Shown: positions 9,435-18,128, numbered from the stretch's first letter. The stretch is 64,000 bases of DNA from CATQHD01 sp965202675 (GCA_965202675.1 OZ241842.1:434001-498000), one strand, 5' to 3'. Numbers and translations: made by a program. The notes: generated by a model not told the origin, from the letters alone.

Positions 9435-9680
9435 CGTTTGCTCCTTGGTCTCATCGAGCCGGCGGCTCATCCTCGTAGTTTGCTTGCCTGCAAGGTACGA
9501 GCCGGGTGTGACAGATAACGGCCCTACTCTCTCCGCTCCATCGATTATCTGCTCTTTCGGAGGTTTTCCGGTTACAAGACGGCTGCAAGATTTCGGGGGT
9601 TCCGACCGGGCGCCGGATTGGCGCCGGACGATCCCGCCCTTGAATTACATCCATGTTATCCACGGAAACCTCACCGCCGA

Positions 9681-9709
9681 GGTTAATCGAACAGATGTTC
9701 GCTTGTCAA
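9681..9709 (-). promoter_or_regulatory. recA promoter
   Basis: TTGACA (9709-9704) is separated by exactly 17 bp from TTAACC (9686-9681). The spacer is filled by the SOS box. The -35 box is perfect and the -10 box is weak, consistent with a promoter held off by LexA. Confidence 0.6.
9688..9701. promoter_or_regulatory. LexA (SOS) box
   Basis: CGAACAGATGTTCG matches the Gram-positive/actinobacterial LexA operator GAAC-N4-GTTC with symmetrical flanks. It lies between the -35 and -10 boxes of the recA promoter, where bound LexA would block RNA polymerase. Confidence 0.85.
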
Positions 9710-9730
9710 GCATTTCGCCGCGGCGGCTTT

Positions 9731-10294
9731 CTACCGGAGGAAAAACCGCTCCAGCGGTTCGTAGACAGCCGGCCCGTTGCCGATGCGGCTGCGGTAGAAG
9801 ACCACTTCGGCAACCCGGACCGGGATCCGGGCGGGGGGCCGGGAGGCCGGCCGGCGGAGATCTCTCGGAGGGCGGATCCTGGCCAGGGTCAGGTGGCCCC
9901 GGAACGGGCGGTCCTCTGCGCCGAACCCCGCCGCCGCCACCGCTTCCTCCACCGCCTCCGCCAGCCGCGCCGCCCCTCCGCCGTCGTTTTCCAGCGCCGC
10001 CCAGGCCACCGTTGCCTTGCGTATCTTCGGAAACCCGCCCACCCCGCCCACCCGGAAGGAGAACGGTCCGCCCAGATCGGCCTGGTCGAGCTCGGCGGCG
10101 ATCCGGTCGCGGCCCGCCGGATCGGCCTTCCCCACGAACCTGAGGGTCACGTGCAGCTTGCCGGGCGGAACCAGCCGCCCGGGAAGGCCGAGGCCCGCCC
10201 GCCATCCGTCGACAGCCGTCCGCTCCTCCGCGGACAGCGGAAGGGCGACGAAACAGCGGTCGGCGGACTCGGCGGCGGTCAATCCTCCCACCAC
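9731..10294 (-). CDS. thpR: RNA 2',3'-cyclic phosphodiesterase (2H family)
   Basis: The roughly 187-aa 2H-phosphoesterase has both HxTx motifs: KLHVTLRFVG and RGHLTLARI. Such proteins hydrolyse RNA 2',3'-cyclic phosphates and were formerly called 2'-5' RNA ligases. The start is probably GTG 10294 (GTG 10291 and TTG 10282 are also in frame), overlapping the end of cinA by 16 nt, so translation is likely coupled. The arrangement cinA-thpR-recA is common in bacteria. Confidence 0.88.
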   Translation of the reverse strand: MVGGLTAAESADRCFVALPLSAEERTAVDGWRAGLGLPGRLVPPGKLHVTLRFVGKADPAGRDRIAAELDQADLGGPFSFRVGGVGGFPKIRKATVAWAALENDGGGAARLAEAVEEAVAAAGFGAEDRPFRGHLTLARIRPPRDLRRPASRPPARIPVRVAEVVFYRSRIGNGPAVYEPLERFFLR

Positions 10295-11526
10295 TCCCCG
10301 ATCACCGCCAGCCGGGTCAGATGGAGAGCCGCGGCAACGGTGAAGGCCCGCACCCGTTCCCGGTCGCCGGGCATATTCATGGTCTTGGCCCGGGTCCGGT
10401 CCGGCGTGTGTACGGCCACCGCCACCGAGCCGGGCGGATGCTCCAGAGCGGCCGGTCCGGCGGCTCCGGTCATGGCGGCGGCAACGTCCACCCCCAGTAC
10501 CCGGGCCGCTCCGTCGGCCATGGCCGCGGCGGTCTCGCGGCTGACCACCCCGTGCGCCTCGATCACCTCCGGCGGCACCCCCAGCAGGCCCGACTTCAGA
10601 TCGGCGGCGTAGGCCACCACGCTTCCCCGGAAGACATCCGACGATCCGGGCAGCAGGGTGAGGCGGGCCGCCGCCATCCCGGCGGTCAGCGACTCGGCGG
10701 CGCCGATGGTCCACCCCCTGGCCCGCAGCTCGTCCAGGAGGATCCCCTCCAGGGTCTGGTCGTCGACCGCGAACACCCAGGCGCCGAGCCGCCGCCGCAC
10801 CTCCTGCTCCACCGGGTCGATCAGCCTCCGGGCGGCCTCTTCCGACGCCGCCTTGGCCGACAGGCGCACCTTCACCTGCCCTTCCGAGGCGAGAAACGCC
10901 ATCGACGGGTTGGCGGCGGCGTAGTAGAGGTCGTCCAGCATCGAGGCCACCGCCGATTCACCCTGCCCCCAGATCTTCAACACCCGGCTGATCAGCACCC
11001 CGCCGGATCCGCTTCTTGTCCGCAGCCGCGGCGCCAGGTGCTCCTCGAACATCTGATACATCTCCGACGGCACCCCCGGCAAGGCGAAGATCGAAGTTCC
11101 CTCGTGTTCCAGGAACAGGCCGGGGGCGGTGCCCCTCCGGTTGGCCAGCTGCTCCGCGCCCTCCGGATATTCGGCCTGGCGCAGGTTCGATTCGGGGAAC
11201 TCCCGCCCCATCTGTTCCCAAAAGGAACGCAGCTCGGCGGCGCGCTTCTCGCTGAATACCAGCCTTCTTCCCGTGGCCGCGCTGATCGCCTCCCTGGTGA
11301 TGTCGTCCTGGGTGGGGCCGAGGCCCCCGCTGATCACCACCGCATCGGCGCGGCCGAACGCCGTTTGCAGGGAGGAGACCATGCGGTCGAGGTTGTCGCC
11401 CACCACCGCCTGATAATGGGCGTCGAGGCCCATCTCCGCCAGCCGCCGCCCCAGGTAGGCGGCGTTGGTGTTGGCGATCTGGCCGAGCAGCAGCTCGGTG
11501 CCGACCGCCACCACCTCGACGATCAC
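10279..11526 (-). CDS. cinA: CinA-like protein (MoCF-fold / nicotinamide-nucleotide amidase)
   Basis: The 415-aa protein has two domains. The N-terminal molybdopterin-binding-like fold shows VAVGTELLLGQIANTNAAYLG, SGGLGPTQDDITREA and FALPGVPSEM. The C-terminal CinA amidase domain shows GAAESLTAGMAAARLT and MTGAAGPA. The C-domain deamidates NMN in pyridine nucleotide recycling; the N-domain can act as an ADP-ribose pyrophosphatase. The GTG start at 11526 overlaps the rimO stop codon (GTGA), indicating translational coupling. Confidence 0.95.
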   Translation of the reverse strand: MIVEVVAVGTELLLGQIANTNAAYLGRRLAEMGLDAHYQAVVGDNLDRMVSSLQTAFGRADAVVISGGLGPTQDDITREAISAATGRRLVFSEKRAAELRSFWEQMGREFPESNLRQAEYPEGAEQLANRRGTAPGLFLEHEGTSIFALPGVPSEMYQMFEEHLAPRLRTRSGSGGVLISRVLKIWGQGESAVASMLDDLYYAAANPSMAFLASEGQVKVRLSAKAASEEAARRLIDPVEQEVRRRLGAWVFAVDDQTLEGILLDELRARGWTIGAAESLTAGMAAARLTLLPGSSDVFRGSVVAYAADLKSGLLGVPPEVIEAHGVVSRETAAAMADGAARVLGVDVAAAMTGAAGPAALEHPPGSVAVAVHTPDRTRAKTMNMPGDRERVRAFTVAAALHLTRLAVIGEWWED

Positions 11527-12908
11527 GCCCGCTCCCCCGCCGCCCCGCAGGAGGGTCGGCACACCTCGGCCGCCAGGTCGGTCTCGTAGCTTCCGATGAT
11601 TTCGGCCTCCACCCATTCCCCCGGAGCGCCCCGGTCCAGGCAGATGAGGCCGTCGATGTCCGGCGCCTCGCGGTAGGACCTGCCCACCGGTATCCCGTCC
11701 TCCACCTGGTCCACCAGGATGCGCAGCGTCCTGCCGACCTGCGCGGCGCTGCGGCGGGCGGTTGCCTCATCCTGGATGCGGGACAGCTCGCGCACCCGCG
11801 CCGCCGCCTCGCGGGGGTCGATCCGTCCGGGCAGGCCGGCCGCCCCGGTTCCCTCCTCCGGTGAATAGGGAAAGAACCCCGCCCAATCCAGCTCGGCGGC
11901 CGCCAGGAAGCCGGCCAGCTCCTCCACGTCGTCTTCGGTCTCGCCCGGATAGCCGACTATGAAAGAGGAGCGCAGTGCGGCCTCCGGCGCGGCGGCGCGG
12001 ATGCGGTCGATCAGGGCCAGATGGCTCGCCGTGCTTCCGGGTCGGCGCATGGAGCGGAGCAGGCGCCGGGAGGCGTGCTGGAGGCTCAGGTCGAAATAAG
12101 GGGCCACCGCAGGGTTGGAGGCCATCTCCTCGATCAGGGCGGGGCGGATCTCGGTCGGATACAGATACAGGAGCCGCAGCCGGGCCAGCCCCTCCGCTTC
12201 CGAGATGAACCGCAGCAGATCGACGATGCCGCCGCCCGGTTCGGAGGACCGGGCCCCGATGTCCCGCCCGTAGGCGGCCAGATCCTGGGCCACCAGCACG
12301 ACCTCGGACACGCCGTCCGCGCAGAGCAGCTCAATCTCCCGGCGGATGTCGGCGGGGCGGCGCGACCGCTGCGGCCCCCGGATCAGGGGGATGGCGCAGA
12401 ACGAGCAGGTCTTGTCGCAGCCCTCCGCCGCCTTCACGTAGGCGTAGGGAAAGGCCGGGGCGGGGCGGTCGACCAGGTCGAGGATATCCATGGCAGGGCG
12501 CCGGGGGCCGATCCGCACCGGCGTCCAGCCTGTTGCCCCGTCGATGATCTCCACCAGCTCCCCGTACCGGTCGAGGCCCACCACCGCGTCCGCCGCCTCC
12601 CCCAGGGAGTCCTCCAGCTCGGCGCCGTAGCGCTGCGCCATGCAGCCCATGACGACCAGGCGGGCGCCCTCCGCCTTGGCGCCTTCCAGCTCGAGGACGG
12701 TCTCCACCGATTCCCGGCGGGCGGCCTCGATAAAGGCGCAGGTGTTGACCATCACCACGTCCGCCTGCCCGGCCGAGGCGGCGGGGCGGTAACCGGCTCC
12801 GTACAACAGGGCGGCCGCCTTCTCGGAGTCGACCTGGTTCTTGGAGCACCCCAGGGTGGTGATGTGAACGGACGGGGCGGCGCGGACCTCCACGGCGGGC
12901 CGGTTCAA
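11523..12908 (-). CDS. rimO: Ribosomal protein S12 methylthiotransferase RimO
   Basis: This is a radical-SAM methylthiotransferase of 461 aa. The N-terminal UPF0004 domain has three cluster cysteines (TLGCSKNQVDSE, VNTCAF, VMGCMAQRY). The radical-SAM cluster is in EGCDKTCSFCAIPLIRG, and a TRAM-like C-terminus ends the protein. Together with SKNQ and the ribosomal family signature this points to RimO rather than MiaB. It methylthiolates an aspartate of ribosomal protein S12. It is the first gene of the rimO-cinA-thpR run, with 16 bp to the VanW gene stop. Confidence 0.95.
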   Translation of the reverse strand: MNRPAVEVRAAPSVHITTLGCSKNQVDSEKAAALLYGAGYRPAASAGQADVVMVNTCAFIEAARRESVETVLELEGAKAEGARLVVMGCMAQRYGAELEDSLGEAADAVVGLDRYGELVEIIDGATGWTPVRIGPRRPAMDILDLVDRPAPAFPYAYVKAAEGCDKTCSFCAIPLIRGPQRSRRPADIRREIELLCADGVSEVVLVAQDLAAYGRDIGARSSEPGGGIVDLLRFISEAEGLARLRLLYLYPTEIRPALIEEMASNPAVAPYFDLSLQHASRRLLRSMRRPGSTASHLALIDRIRAAAPEAALRSSFIVGYPGETEDDVEELAGFLAAAELDWAGFFPYSPEEGTGAAGLPGRIDPREAAARVRELSRIQDEATARRSAAQVGRTLRILVDQVEDGIPVGRSYREAPDIDGLICLDRGAPGEWVEAEIIGSYETDLAAEVCRPSCGAAGERA

Positions 12909-12924
12909 GAGGGCGCGGCCTGCA

Positions 12925-14466
12925 TCAGCCGCCGGCCGGAGCCGATTCGGGGGTTTCGGATTCCTCGGGGGGTGAACACGTGTCGGTCAGCACGCAGGGA
13001 TGGACCTCGTTGATCTCGCGGCGCGGCAGGTAACGGACGTTCCATTCCTGGATGGTCTTGCGGCCCGCCTGGTCGATGGTGCGGGTTACCAAAACGCTCC
13101 AGCCGGCGCGGGCGGATTGCTTCCGCTTCACCTGCCCTGCGGCCAGCTGCGGATTGGCGCGCATCAGCGGCGCCGGCGGGCCGGTCCATCGGAAGCGGTC
13201 CGAAACCTCGGCGGTTATCTTCCGCGCCTGCGGCCCCCCTTCGTCGACCACCTCCAGGTGGTTCCGCCTGTCCTTCCATTCCCCCACCAGGATCCGCCCG
13301 TCGTTGTCGCCGAAGAACTCCACGGTGATGGAGGTGCCGGTGTACCGGGTGGTGATCAACACGGGCCGGTCGGTGTTGTTCCGGAAGATCAGGTTGACAT
13401 CCGGCCAGTTGACGGTGGCCTCGATGCCTTCGGGGTAGCGGGAGAAATAGAAGCTGTGGGCCTTGTGGGTCACGTCCTCGTAGCCGCCCCAGAACACGGC
13501 GTTGTAGAAGGTGGTGGCGAACTGGCTCACCCCCCCTCCCACCGTGTTGACGAGCTCCCCCCTGATCAGGGTGCCGGCCGGGAGGAAGCCCCGGGCGCTG
13601 GTCCGTTTCCCTACGTGCCGGTTGAGGCTGAACTCTTCGCCGGGCTGCACCACCGCGCCGTCGACGATATCGGCGAAGCGCTGGATGTTGGTAACCCGTG
13701 AAGCGCAGCAGGAATGGAAGGTTGTGTAACTCGACACCAGATGCTCGATGCCGTGCCTCACCACCAGATCGGCGTGCTCGGCGGCGGGGACCAGACCGAG
13801 GGCCCGGGCCAGCATGGAGGCCATCTCCGCCCGGGTAACCGGTGCGTCGGGGCAGAATGCGGCGGGCTCGCCGCCGCACCCCGACGCGATCCCGGCGGCG
13901 CCCAGGGCGTTGATGCTCGAGGCGTGCCTGTGCCCCTGCACATCGGTGAATCCGGCGGGCTCCGGACCGGGCTCCAGGTCGAAGGCCCTGGTCAGGAAGA
14001 CGGCCGCCCGCGCTCTGGTAACCGTCTCGTCGGGGCAGAACCGCAGCGGCCGGGCCGCGCATCCGTTGGATATCTCCAGCGCGGTGAGCCGCCTCACATG
14101 GCCCGACCACCACTCGGCGTTTGCCACGTCGGTGAATCCGGCGGCGCCGGCGGCGGGGTTGGAATCCTCCCGGACGCCGGAATCCGTCCGGGCGGGGTCC
14201 CCGCCGTCCAGCGCCCGCACCAGCCACACCGCCATCACCCAGCGCCGCATCGGGACGGTCGGGCACAGCCGCCCGGGCCCGCACTCGGTGCCGTGGAGCA
14301 CGCCCAGGGATTCGAGCACGTTCATCGCCGGGGTGTGCACCCCCGAGTCGGCGGTGTCGGTGAGGGCCGAGTACTCGTCGACGACCGCCGCCGCCGGGGC
14401 CGCCGGGGCTGCGGCCGGCGCCGCCAACACAGCAAACGTTACGGCCGCCGCCGCTGCCGCCCGCAC
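12925..14466 (-). CDS. Secreted SLH-VanW domain surface protein
   Basis: The 513-aa protein starts with a signal peptide (AAAAAAVTFAVLAAP). Three SLH-type modules follow, about residues 40-220, with the pattern ISNGCAARPLRFCPDETVTRA and related copies. A VanW domain comes next: HSCCASRVTNIQRFADIVDG, GEEFSLNRHVG, NTVGGGVSQFATTFYNAVFWGG. SLH modules bind secondary cell-wall polymers. VanW is a domain of uncertain function often found on secreted cell-wall proteins. It has a Lys/Arg-rich C-terminal region and ends in an acidic tail. GTG 14466 lies 38 bp after the dehydrogenase gene. Confidence 0.85.
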   Translation of the reverse strand: MRAAAAAAVTFAVLAAPAAAPAAPAAAVVDEYSALTDTADSGVHTPAMNVLESLGVLHGTECGPGRLCPTVPMRRWVMAVWLVRALDGGDPARTDSGVREDSNPAAGAAGFTDVANAEWWSGHVRRLTALEISNGCAARPLRFCPDETVTRARAAVFLTRAFDLEPGPEPAGFTDVQGHRHASSINALGAAGIASGCGGEPAAFCPDAPVTRAEMASMLARALGLVPAAEHADLVVRHGIEHLVSSYTTFHSCCASRVTNIQRFADIVDGAVVQPGEEFSLNRHVGKRTSARGFLPAGTLIRGELVNTVGGGVSQFATTFYNAVFWGGYEDVTHKAHSFYFSRYPEGIEATVNWPDVNLIFRNNTDRPVLITTRYTGTSITVEFFGDNDGRILVGEWKDRRNHLEVVDEGGPQARKITAEVSDRFRWTGPPAPLMRANPQLAAGQVKRKQSARAGWSVLVTRTIDQAGRKTIQEWNVRYLPRREINEVHPCVLTDTCSPPEESETPESAPAGG

Positions 14467-14503
14467 GAGGGGGGCCGGCGTCCTGCCGATAACCGCCCCC
14501 GGA

Positions 14504-15562
14504 TCAGATCTCGGGGAAGAAATAGCGCCGGAGCACATCGAGCCTGCCGTCGAATCCGTCGGGATGCAGATACCACAGGGTGGCGGCCACCGTGGACAGC
14601 ATCGGGTTGCCGTCCTGGGGGGTGAAGCAGAAACCGACGATCCGGTTGCCGCCCCGAACCGCAATGGTCTCGACCGGGACCACCGTCTGGCTCAGGATCC
14701 GGCCGTAGTAACCGTGGTCGCGCCCGAAGGAGAATATCTGCCCCGCCGAACGTTTGAAGGTGATGGCCACGTGGTGATTGGCTTCCAGCCGCTCGCGGGC
14801 TTCCCCGGCGGTTGTCTCGCGGTCCAGGACGATCTCGAAGTGGAGGGCGTGCATGTACTGGCTGTTGACCTTGACGGCCGAGGAGAACAGGTCGAGCTCG
14901 TGGCCCATGGTCCTGAACAGATGATGGGCGTCCCGGGCGTGGTGGGTGCCGAAGACCTCGAGGGGGTGGGTTCCCACCTGGGGGGCGGGGATGAAGCCCT
15001 TGTCCTGGCTGATGTCGTTGGCGCGCCGGATGCAGAGGAAGGTTCCCTCCGCCACATGGTTGGTTCCGTCTTCGTCGAAGCCGAGGGTCTTGAGCAGCAC
15101 CGAGATGTTGTGGGTGTTGCATGAGACGATGTGCAGGTAGCGGTCCGCATCCCGGTCCAGAGCCTCGTCGTTGATGCCCCGGGCATACATCTTGCCGAAG
15201 CCGAACTCCGACCCCTGGGCGAGGAAACCGGAGACGGCCGGGGCGCTCCGATAGTACTTCTGCTTGTTTTCGTTGCCGGCCGGGGTGCAGTCGATCACCA
15301 CCGTGGCCCTCTCGATGGCCTCCCTCGCTCCCAGCTCGGGGGTGTGGCCCAGCTCCTCGAAACCGTTCCATCGGTCGGAGTCCACCGACAGCCGGGCGCC
15401 CCGCCGCACCAGGTCGTTCACCTTGCCCCGCTCGTGCAGGAGGGGCGTCCGCTTGTGGAAGGTGACCTCGTCGATCCCGAAGGTCTCCTTGTTGTCGGCC
15501 ATCAGGCCGATCAGGGGCTCCCCGATGGTTCCCGTTCCCACGATGTGCACGATGCCGGCCAT
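14504..15562 (-). CDS. Type II glyceraldehyde-3-phosphate dehydrogenase-like protein
   Basis: The 352-residue protein has an N-terminal Rossmann motif (VHIVGTGTIGEPL), IDCTPAGNENKQKYY, and a catalytic-type cysteine in HIVSCNTHNISVL. HHARDAHHLF and SSAVKVNSQYMHALHFE follow at positions matching archaeal-type GAPDH. That class uses NAD(P) to oxidise glyceraldehyde 3-phosphate. Sequence around the cysteine differs from the usual SCNTT, so another phosphorylated aldehyde substrate is possible. ATG 15562 gives a normal length; an upstream ATG at 15610 only adds a basic leader. It is followed closely by the SLH-VanW gene. Confidence 0.65.
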   Translation of the reverse strand: MAGIVHIVGTGTIGEPLIGLMADNKETFGIDEVTFHKRTPLLHERGKVNDLVRRGARLSVDSDRWNGFEELGHTPELGAREAIERATVVIDCTPAGNENKQKYYRSAPAVSGFLAQGSEFGFGKMYARGINDEALDRDADRYLHIVSCNTHNISVLLKTLGFDEDGTNHVAEGTFLCIRRANDISQDKGFIPAPQVGTHPLEVFGTHHARDAHHLFRTMGHELDLFSSAVKVNSQYMHALHFEIVLDRETTAGEARERLEANHHVAITFKRSAGQIFSFGRDHGYYGRILSQTVVPVETIAVRGGNRIVGFCFTPQDGNPMLSTVAATLWYLHPDGFDGRLDVLRRYFFPEI

Positions 15563-15751
15563 TGTTGGGGCTCCGCTTCTCCTGTCTCGACTCGCGTTCG
15601 CAACCGGCAACGATAGTAAGCTCCGGCGCGAAACCCAGGCAATCGGGTTGGTCCCCTTTCGAGCCGGCTGTGCAACTCTTGCACCTCCGCGCAGGAACCC
15701 GGCGACGGCGGGCGCGGCAAAGAATATTTTCGCATTCCGGGATATGGGTAT

Positions 15752-15780
15752 TGACTTTGTCGTAGGTTTGCGGTACTATG
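15752..15780 (+). promoter_or_regulatory. Near-consensus promoter in repeat copy C
   Basis: TTGACT (15752-15757), a 17-bp spacer and TACTAT (15775-15780). This is the best promoter in the repeat family after copy E. Confidence 0.7.
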
Positions 15781-15786
15781 TGGGCG

Positions 15787-15960
15787 CTGATACACAAACA
15801 CCGCCGCCGGGGTTCCGGAGTGCGCGGCGGTCATCATGGGAACCTTGTCAGTCCGGCCGCCGGCGCCCGAACAGGGGCGGCGCGTCCGGGCGGCGGATCC
15901 GATGCTGGCGGTGGAGGCGGGGGAGGGCCCGGCGCAGCCGGGGGCGGTGCGCCGGATTTT
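15787..15960 (+). ncRNA. Candidate small RNA, repeat copy C
   Basis: This plus-strand copy shows the whole unit most clearly: a strong promoter ending at 15780, about 174 nt of body, and an intrinsic terminator. The body starts with a stem CCGCCGC/GCGGCGG around 15802-15831 and ends in the CCGGCGCA/TGCGCCGG hairpin plus ATTTT. Homology with copies B and D begins about 90 bp upstream of the promoter (around 15661). It lies between the dehydrogenase gene and a tandem repeat array, with no reading frame that could use the promoter sensibly. Confidence 0.55.
15929..15960 (+). terminator. Intrinsic terminator of repeat copy C
   Basis: Perfect 8-bp arms CCGGCGCA (15929-15936) and TGCGCCGG (15948-15955) are followed by ATTTT. 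Confidence 0.65.
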
Positions 15961-16340
15961 CGCGTTCTCGGATGGCGGCGGGCGGTCCCGAAAGGACGGA
16001 GGGCGGTCTCGAAGAGCAGGGCGGTCTCAAAGACGAGGGGCAATCGCGGGGGCGTTCTTGGATGGCAGGGCGGTCTCAAAGGGCAGGGCGGACTCGAAGA
16101 GCAGGGCGGTCTCAAAGACGAGGGGCAATCGCGGGGGCGTTCTTGGATGGCAGGGGGCGTTCTTGAAGGAGCAGGGGCGGTCTTTGGATGGCGAGGAGCG
16201 GTCTCGAAGAGCAGGGGCGGTCCCGAAAGGACGGGGAGCGTTTCTCGAAGGGCAGGGCGGTCTCAAAGACGAGGGGCAATCGCGGGGGCGTTCTTGGATG
16301 GCGGGGAGCGTTCTTCAAGGGCAGGGCGGACTCGAAGGAC
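15961..16340. repeat. Tandem/direct repeat array
   Basis: A 49-bp sequence starting AGGGCGGTCTCAAAGACG is present three times without change (16018-16066, 16103-16151, 16254-16302). Between the copies are many variants of a shorter unit such as GCAGGGCGGTCTCGAAGA and GGCAGGGCGGACTCGAAG. Spacing of the long unit is 85 and then 151 bp, so it is neither a CRISPR nor a simple satellite. Open frames across it are by-products of the repetition. The remainder up to 16540 holds no gene that I can support. Confidence 0.75.
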
Positions 16341-16542
16341 GGGGGTGGGTGAAGAAGGCCCGCGGGCTGGGGAGGCGGTTCCGATATGCGTGTGTTGTTG
16401 CGGGGGCAGGTATTCCCCGCCCCTTGTGTTGTCGATGATTCTGCTGTGCGGGGCGGCGCACGGTAGAACCAAAGTGTTAACGCGCCCTGGTCATGGCAGC
16501 CTTGGAGCTATCCGGCTATCGGAATAGATCACGTCGGGAAGT

Positions 16543-16803
16543 TCAATTTTCGGGTTCGGGTCCTTGTATGAGCGATTCGGCTTCGAGATCGTCCGCCAAC
16601 CGAAGCGCCCGGCTCAGGTCAATGCCCGGACGAACTCCCATCGGCCTGGCTCTGACCTTGAAGGGCCGCACCGCGGGCGGCGCCGCGGCCAGACCCGCCC
16701 GAAGCGTCGAGTTCAGGATTTCCTCGAAGGAAACGGACCGTTCCTCGGCCAGCTCTTTCAACCGCATCCAGAGGTCGGGGTCGAGGGTCAGGGCTGTTCT
16801 CAT
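16543..16803 (-). CDS. Ribbon-helix-helix antitoxin-like protein
   Basis: The 86-aa protein begins MRTALTLDPDLWMRLKELAEER and continues SVSFEEILNSTLRAGL, the ribbon-helix-helix pattern of VapB-type antitoxins. The C-terminal half would bind a toxin. No PIN-domain or other toxin gene lies on either side: upstream is the E2 gene, downstream the repeat array. It may be an orphan antitoxin or a stand-alone regulator. It ends in an acidic tail. Confidence 0.65.
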   Translation of the reverse strand: MRTALTLDPDLWMRLKELAEERSVSFEEILNSTLRAGLAAAPPAVRPFKVRARPMGVRPGIDLSRALRLADDLEAESLIQGPEPEN

Positions 16804-16876
16804 GAGAGGCGCCTTTTGCCGCCGGCTACTCGGTGATCAAGACATCATATTGGTTGCGCCTCTGACGGGCGGGGGG

Positions 16877-18049
16877 TCAATCCGCCAGAAAAAGGGCGGG
16901 CTCCTCCAGGTTCTCGATCAGCATCCTGAGGAAGCGCTGGCCCAAGCCGCCGTCGATGACCCGGTGGTCGAAGGCCAGGGAGAGGGGCATCATCGGAGCG
17001 ACCGCCACCGCCCCGTCCCTGACCACGGGGGCGTCGGCCGCCCGTCCGAGGGCGAGGACGGCGGTGGTGCCGGAAGGGATGATCGGGGTGCCGTGGCTCC
17101 CGCCCAGGGCGCCGAAGTTGGAGACGGTGAAGGTGGCGCCGGTCAGCTCGGCGGGTCCCAGGGTGCGGGCCCTGCCCCGGTCGGCGATGTCGTCCACCGC
17201 CTCGGCCAGCTCCAGCAGACCCTTCTCCCCCGCCCGCCGGATCACCGGCACCAGCAGCCCTTCTTCGGTGTCCACCGCGATCCCCGCATCCAGATCCCGA
17301 TGAAGGATCAGCTCGTCCCCCTCGAGGGTGGCGTTGAACTCCCGGTGCCGCCGCAGCGCCGGCGCCGCGGCCATGACCACCAGCGCCTCCATGGGGATGT
17401 TCCGGCCGTGGCGGGCGGCCAGGGCCCGGCGGGCGGCCAGCAGCCGGCCGGCGTCGGCCCGGTCGAAGACGGTCACGTGGGGTATCTCCCGCCACGAGGA
17501 GCTCATGTGCCCGGCGATGGTGCGCCGCAGCATCGACAGCCGCCGCCGTTTCCCCGGCCTTTCCGCCTTCCCCCCGCTCTGCTGCCTCTCCGCCGCGGCG
17601 GCTATCACGTCCTCTCGGGTGATCCGGCCCCCCGGCCCGGTGCCGGAGACATCGGCCAGGTCGACGCCCTGCTCTCGAGCCAGGCGGCGCACCACCGGCA
17701 GCGCCTTCACTTCCCCGCCCGCCCCGGCCTCCGCGGCGGATGCTCCCGCAGGATCGGACGGAACGCCCCCGGAGCGGCCGGCGTCCGGCGCCTCGTCCTG
17801 CCAGGACTCCCCCGGCTCGCCGATCACCGCCAGCACCGCCCCCACCAGCAGGGTAACCCCCTCCGCCGCCCCGTGGTGAAGGACGGTTCCGGCCGCCGGC
17901 GAAGGCAGGTCCACCACCGCCTTGGCGGTCTCCACCTCGACCAGGACCTCGTCGACGGCCACGGTTCCGCCCACCGGTGCGTGCCAACGGACGATGTCCG
18001 CCTCGGTGAGGCCGTCACCTATGTCGGGGAGCCGGAAAACGTAAGCCAT
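16877..18049 (-). CDS. Dihydrolipoamide acyltransferase (E2) of a 2-oxoacid dehydrogenase complex
   Basis: The 390-aa protein has a lipoyl domain (lipoylated Lys in VEVETAKAVVDLP), an Ala/Gly linker, an E3-binding domain (VRRLAREQGVDLADVSGTGPGGRITREDV) and a C-terminal catalytic domain with FDHRVIDGGLGQRFL. It transfers acyl groups from lipoate to CoA. E1 and E3 genes are not in the window, so pyruvate and branched-chain oxoacid specificity cannot be separated. A TACTAT box ends 8 nt before the ATG, suggesting a leaderless message. Confidence 0.92.
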   Translation of the reverse strand: MAYVFRLPDIGDGLTEADIVRWHAPVGGTVAVDEVLVEVETAKAVVDLPSPAAGTVLHHGAAEGVTLLVGAVLAVIGEPGESWQDEAPDAGRSGGVPSDPAGASAAEAGAGGEVKALPVVRRLAREQGVDLADVSGTGPGGRITREDVIAAAAERQQSGGKAERPGKRRRLSMLRRTIAGHMSSSWREIPHVTVFDRADAGRLLAARRALAARHGRNIPMEALVVMAAAPALRRHREFNATLEGDELILHRDLDAGIAVDTEEGLLVPVIRRAGEKGLLELAEAVDDIADRGRARTLGPAELTGATFTVSNFGALGGSHGTPIIPSGTTAVLALGRAADAPVVRDGAVAVAPMMPLSLAFDHRVIDGGLGQRFLRMLIENLEEPALFLAD

Positions 18050-18057
18050 AGCCGCCT

Positions 18058-18063
18058 ATAGTA
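18058..18063 (-). promoter_or_regulatory. -10 box before the E2 gene
   Basis: TACTAT on the minus strand lies 8 nt before ATG 18049, with no ribosome binding site in between. It is a probable leaderless promoter. Confidence 0.5.
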
Positions 18064-18091
18064 CGCGGCGGACGCCGCCCTCTGTCATCCC

Positions 18092-18118
18092 GATCACCCG
18101 GATCACCCGGATCACCCG
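18092..18118. repeat. Short tandem repeat, 9-bp unit
   Basis: GATCACCCG is repeated three times head to tail in the short gap between ftsK and the E2 gene, followed by degenerate copies. Confidence 0.8.
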
Positions 18119-18128
18119 GTCATCCGGA

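Noticed and set aside
12905..14284. 459-codon frame overlapping the SLH-VanW gene
   Set aside because: Low-complexity Arg/Gly composition, no motif; the overlapping frame carries SLH and VanW motifs.
16018..16302. CRISPR array
   Set aside because: Only three 49-bp copies, uneven spacing, spacers made of related repeat units, no cas gene nearby.
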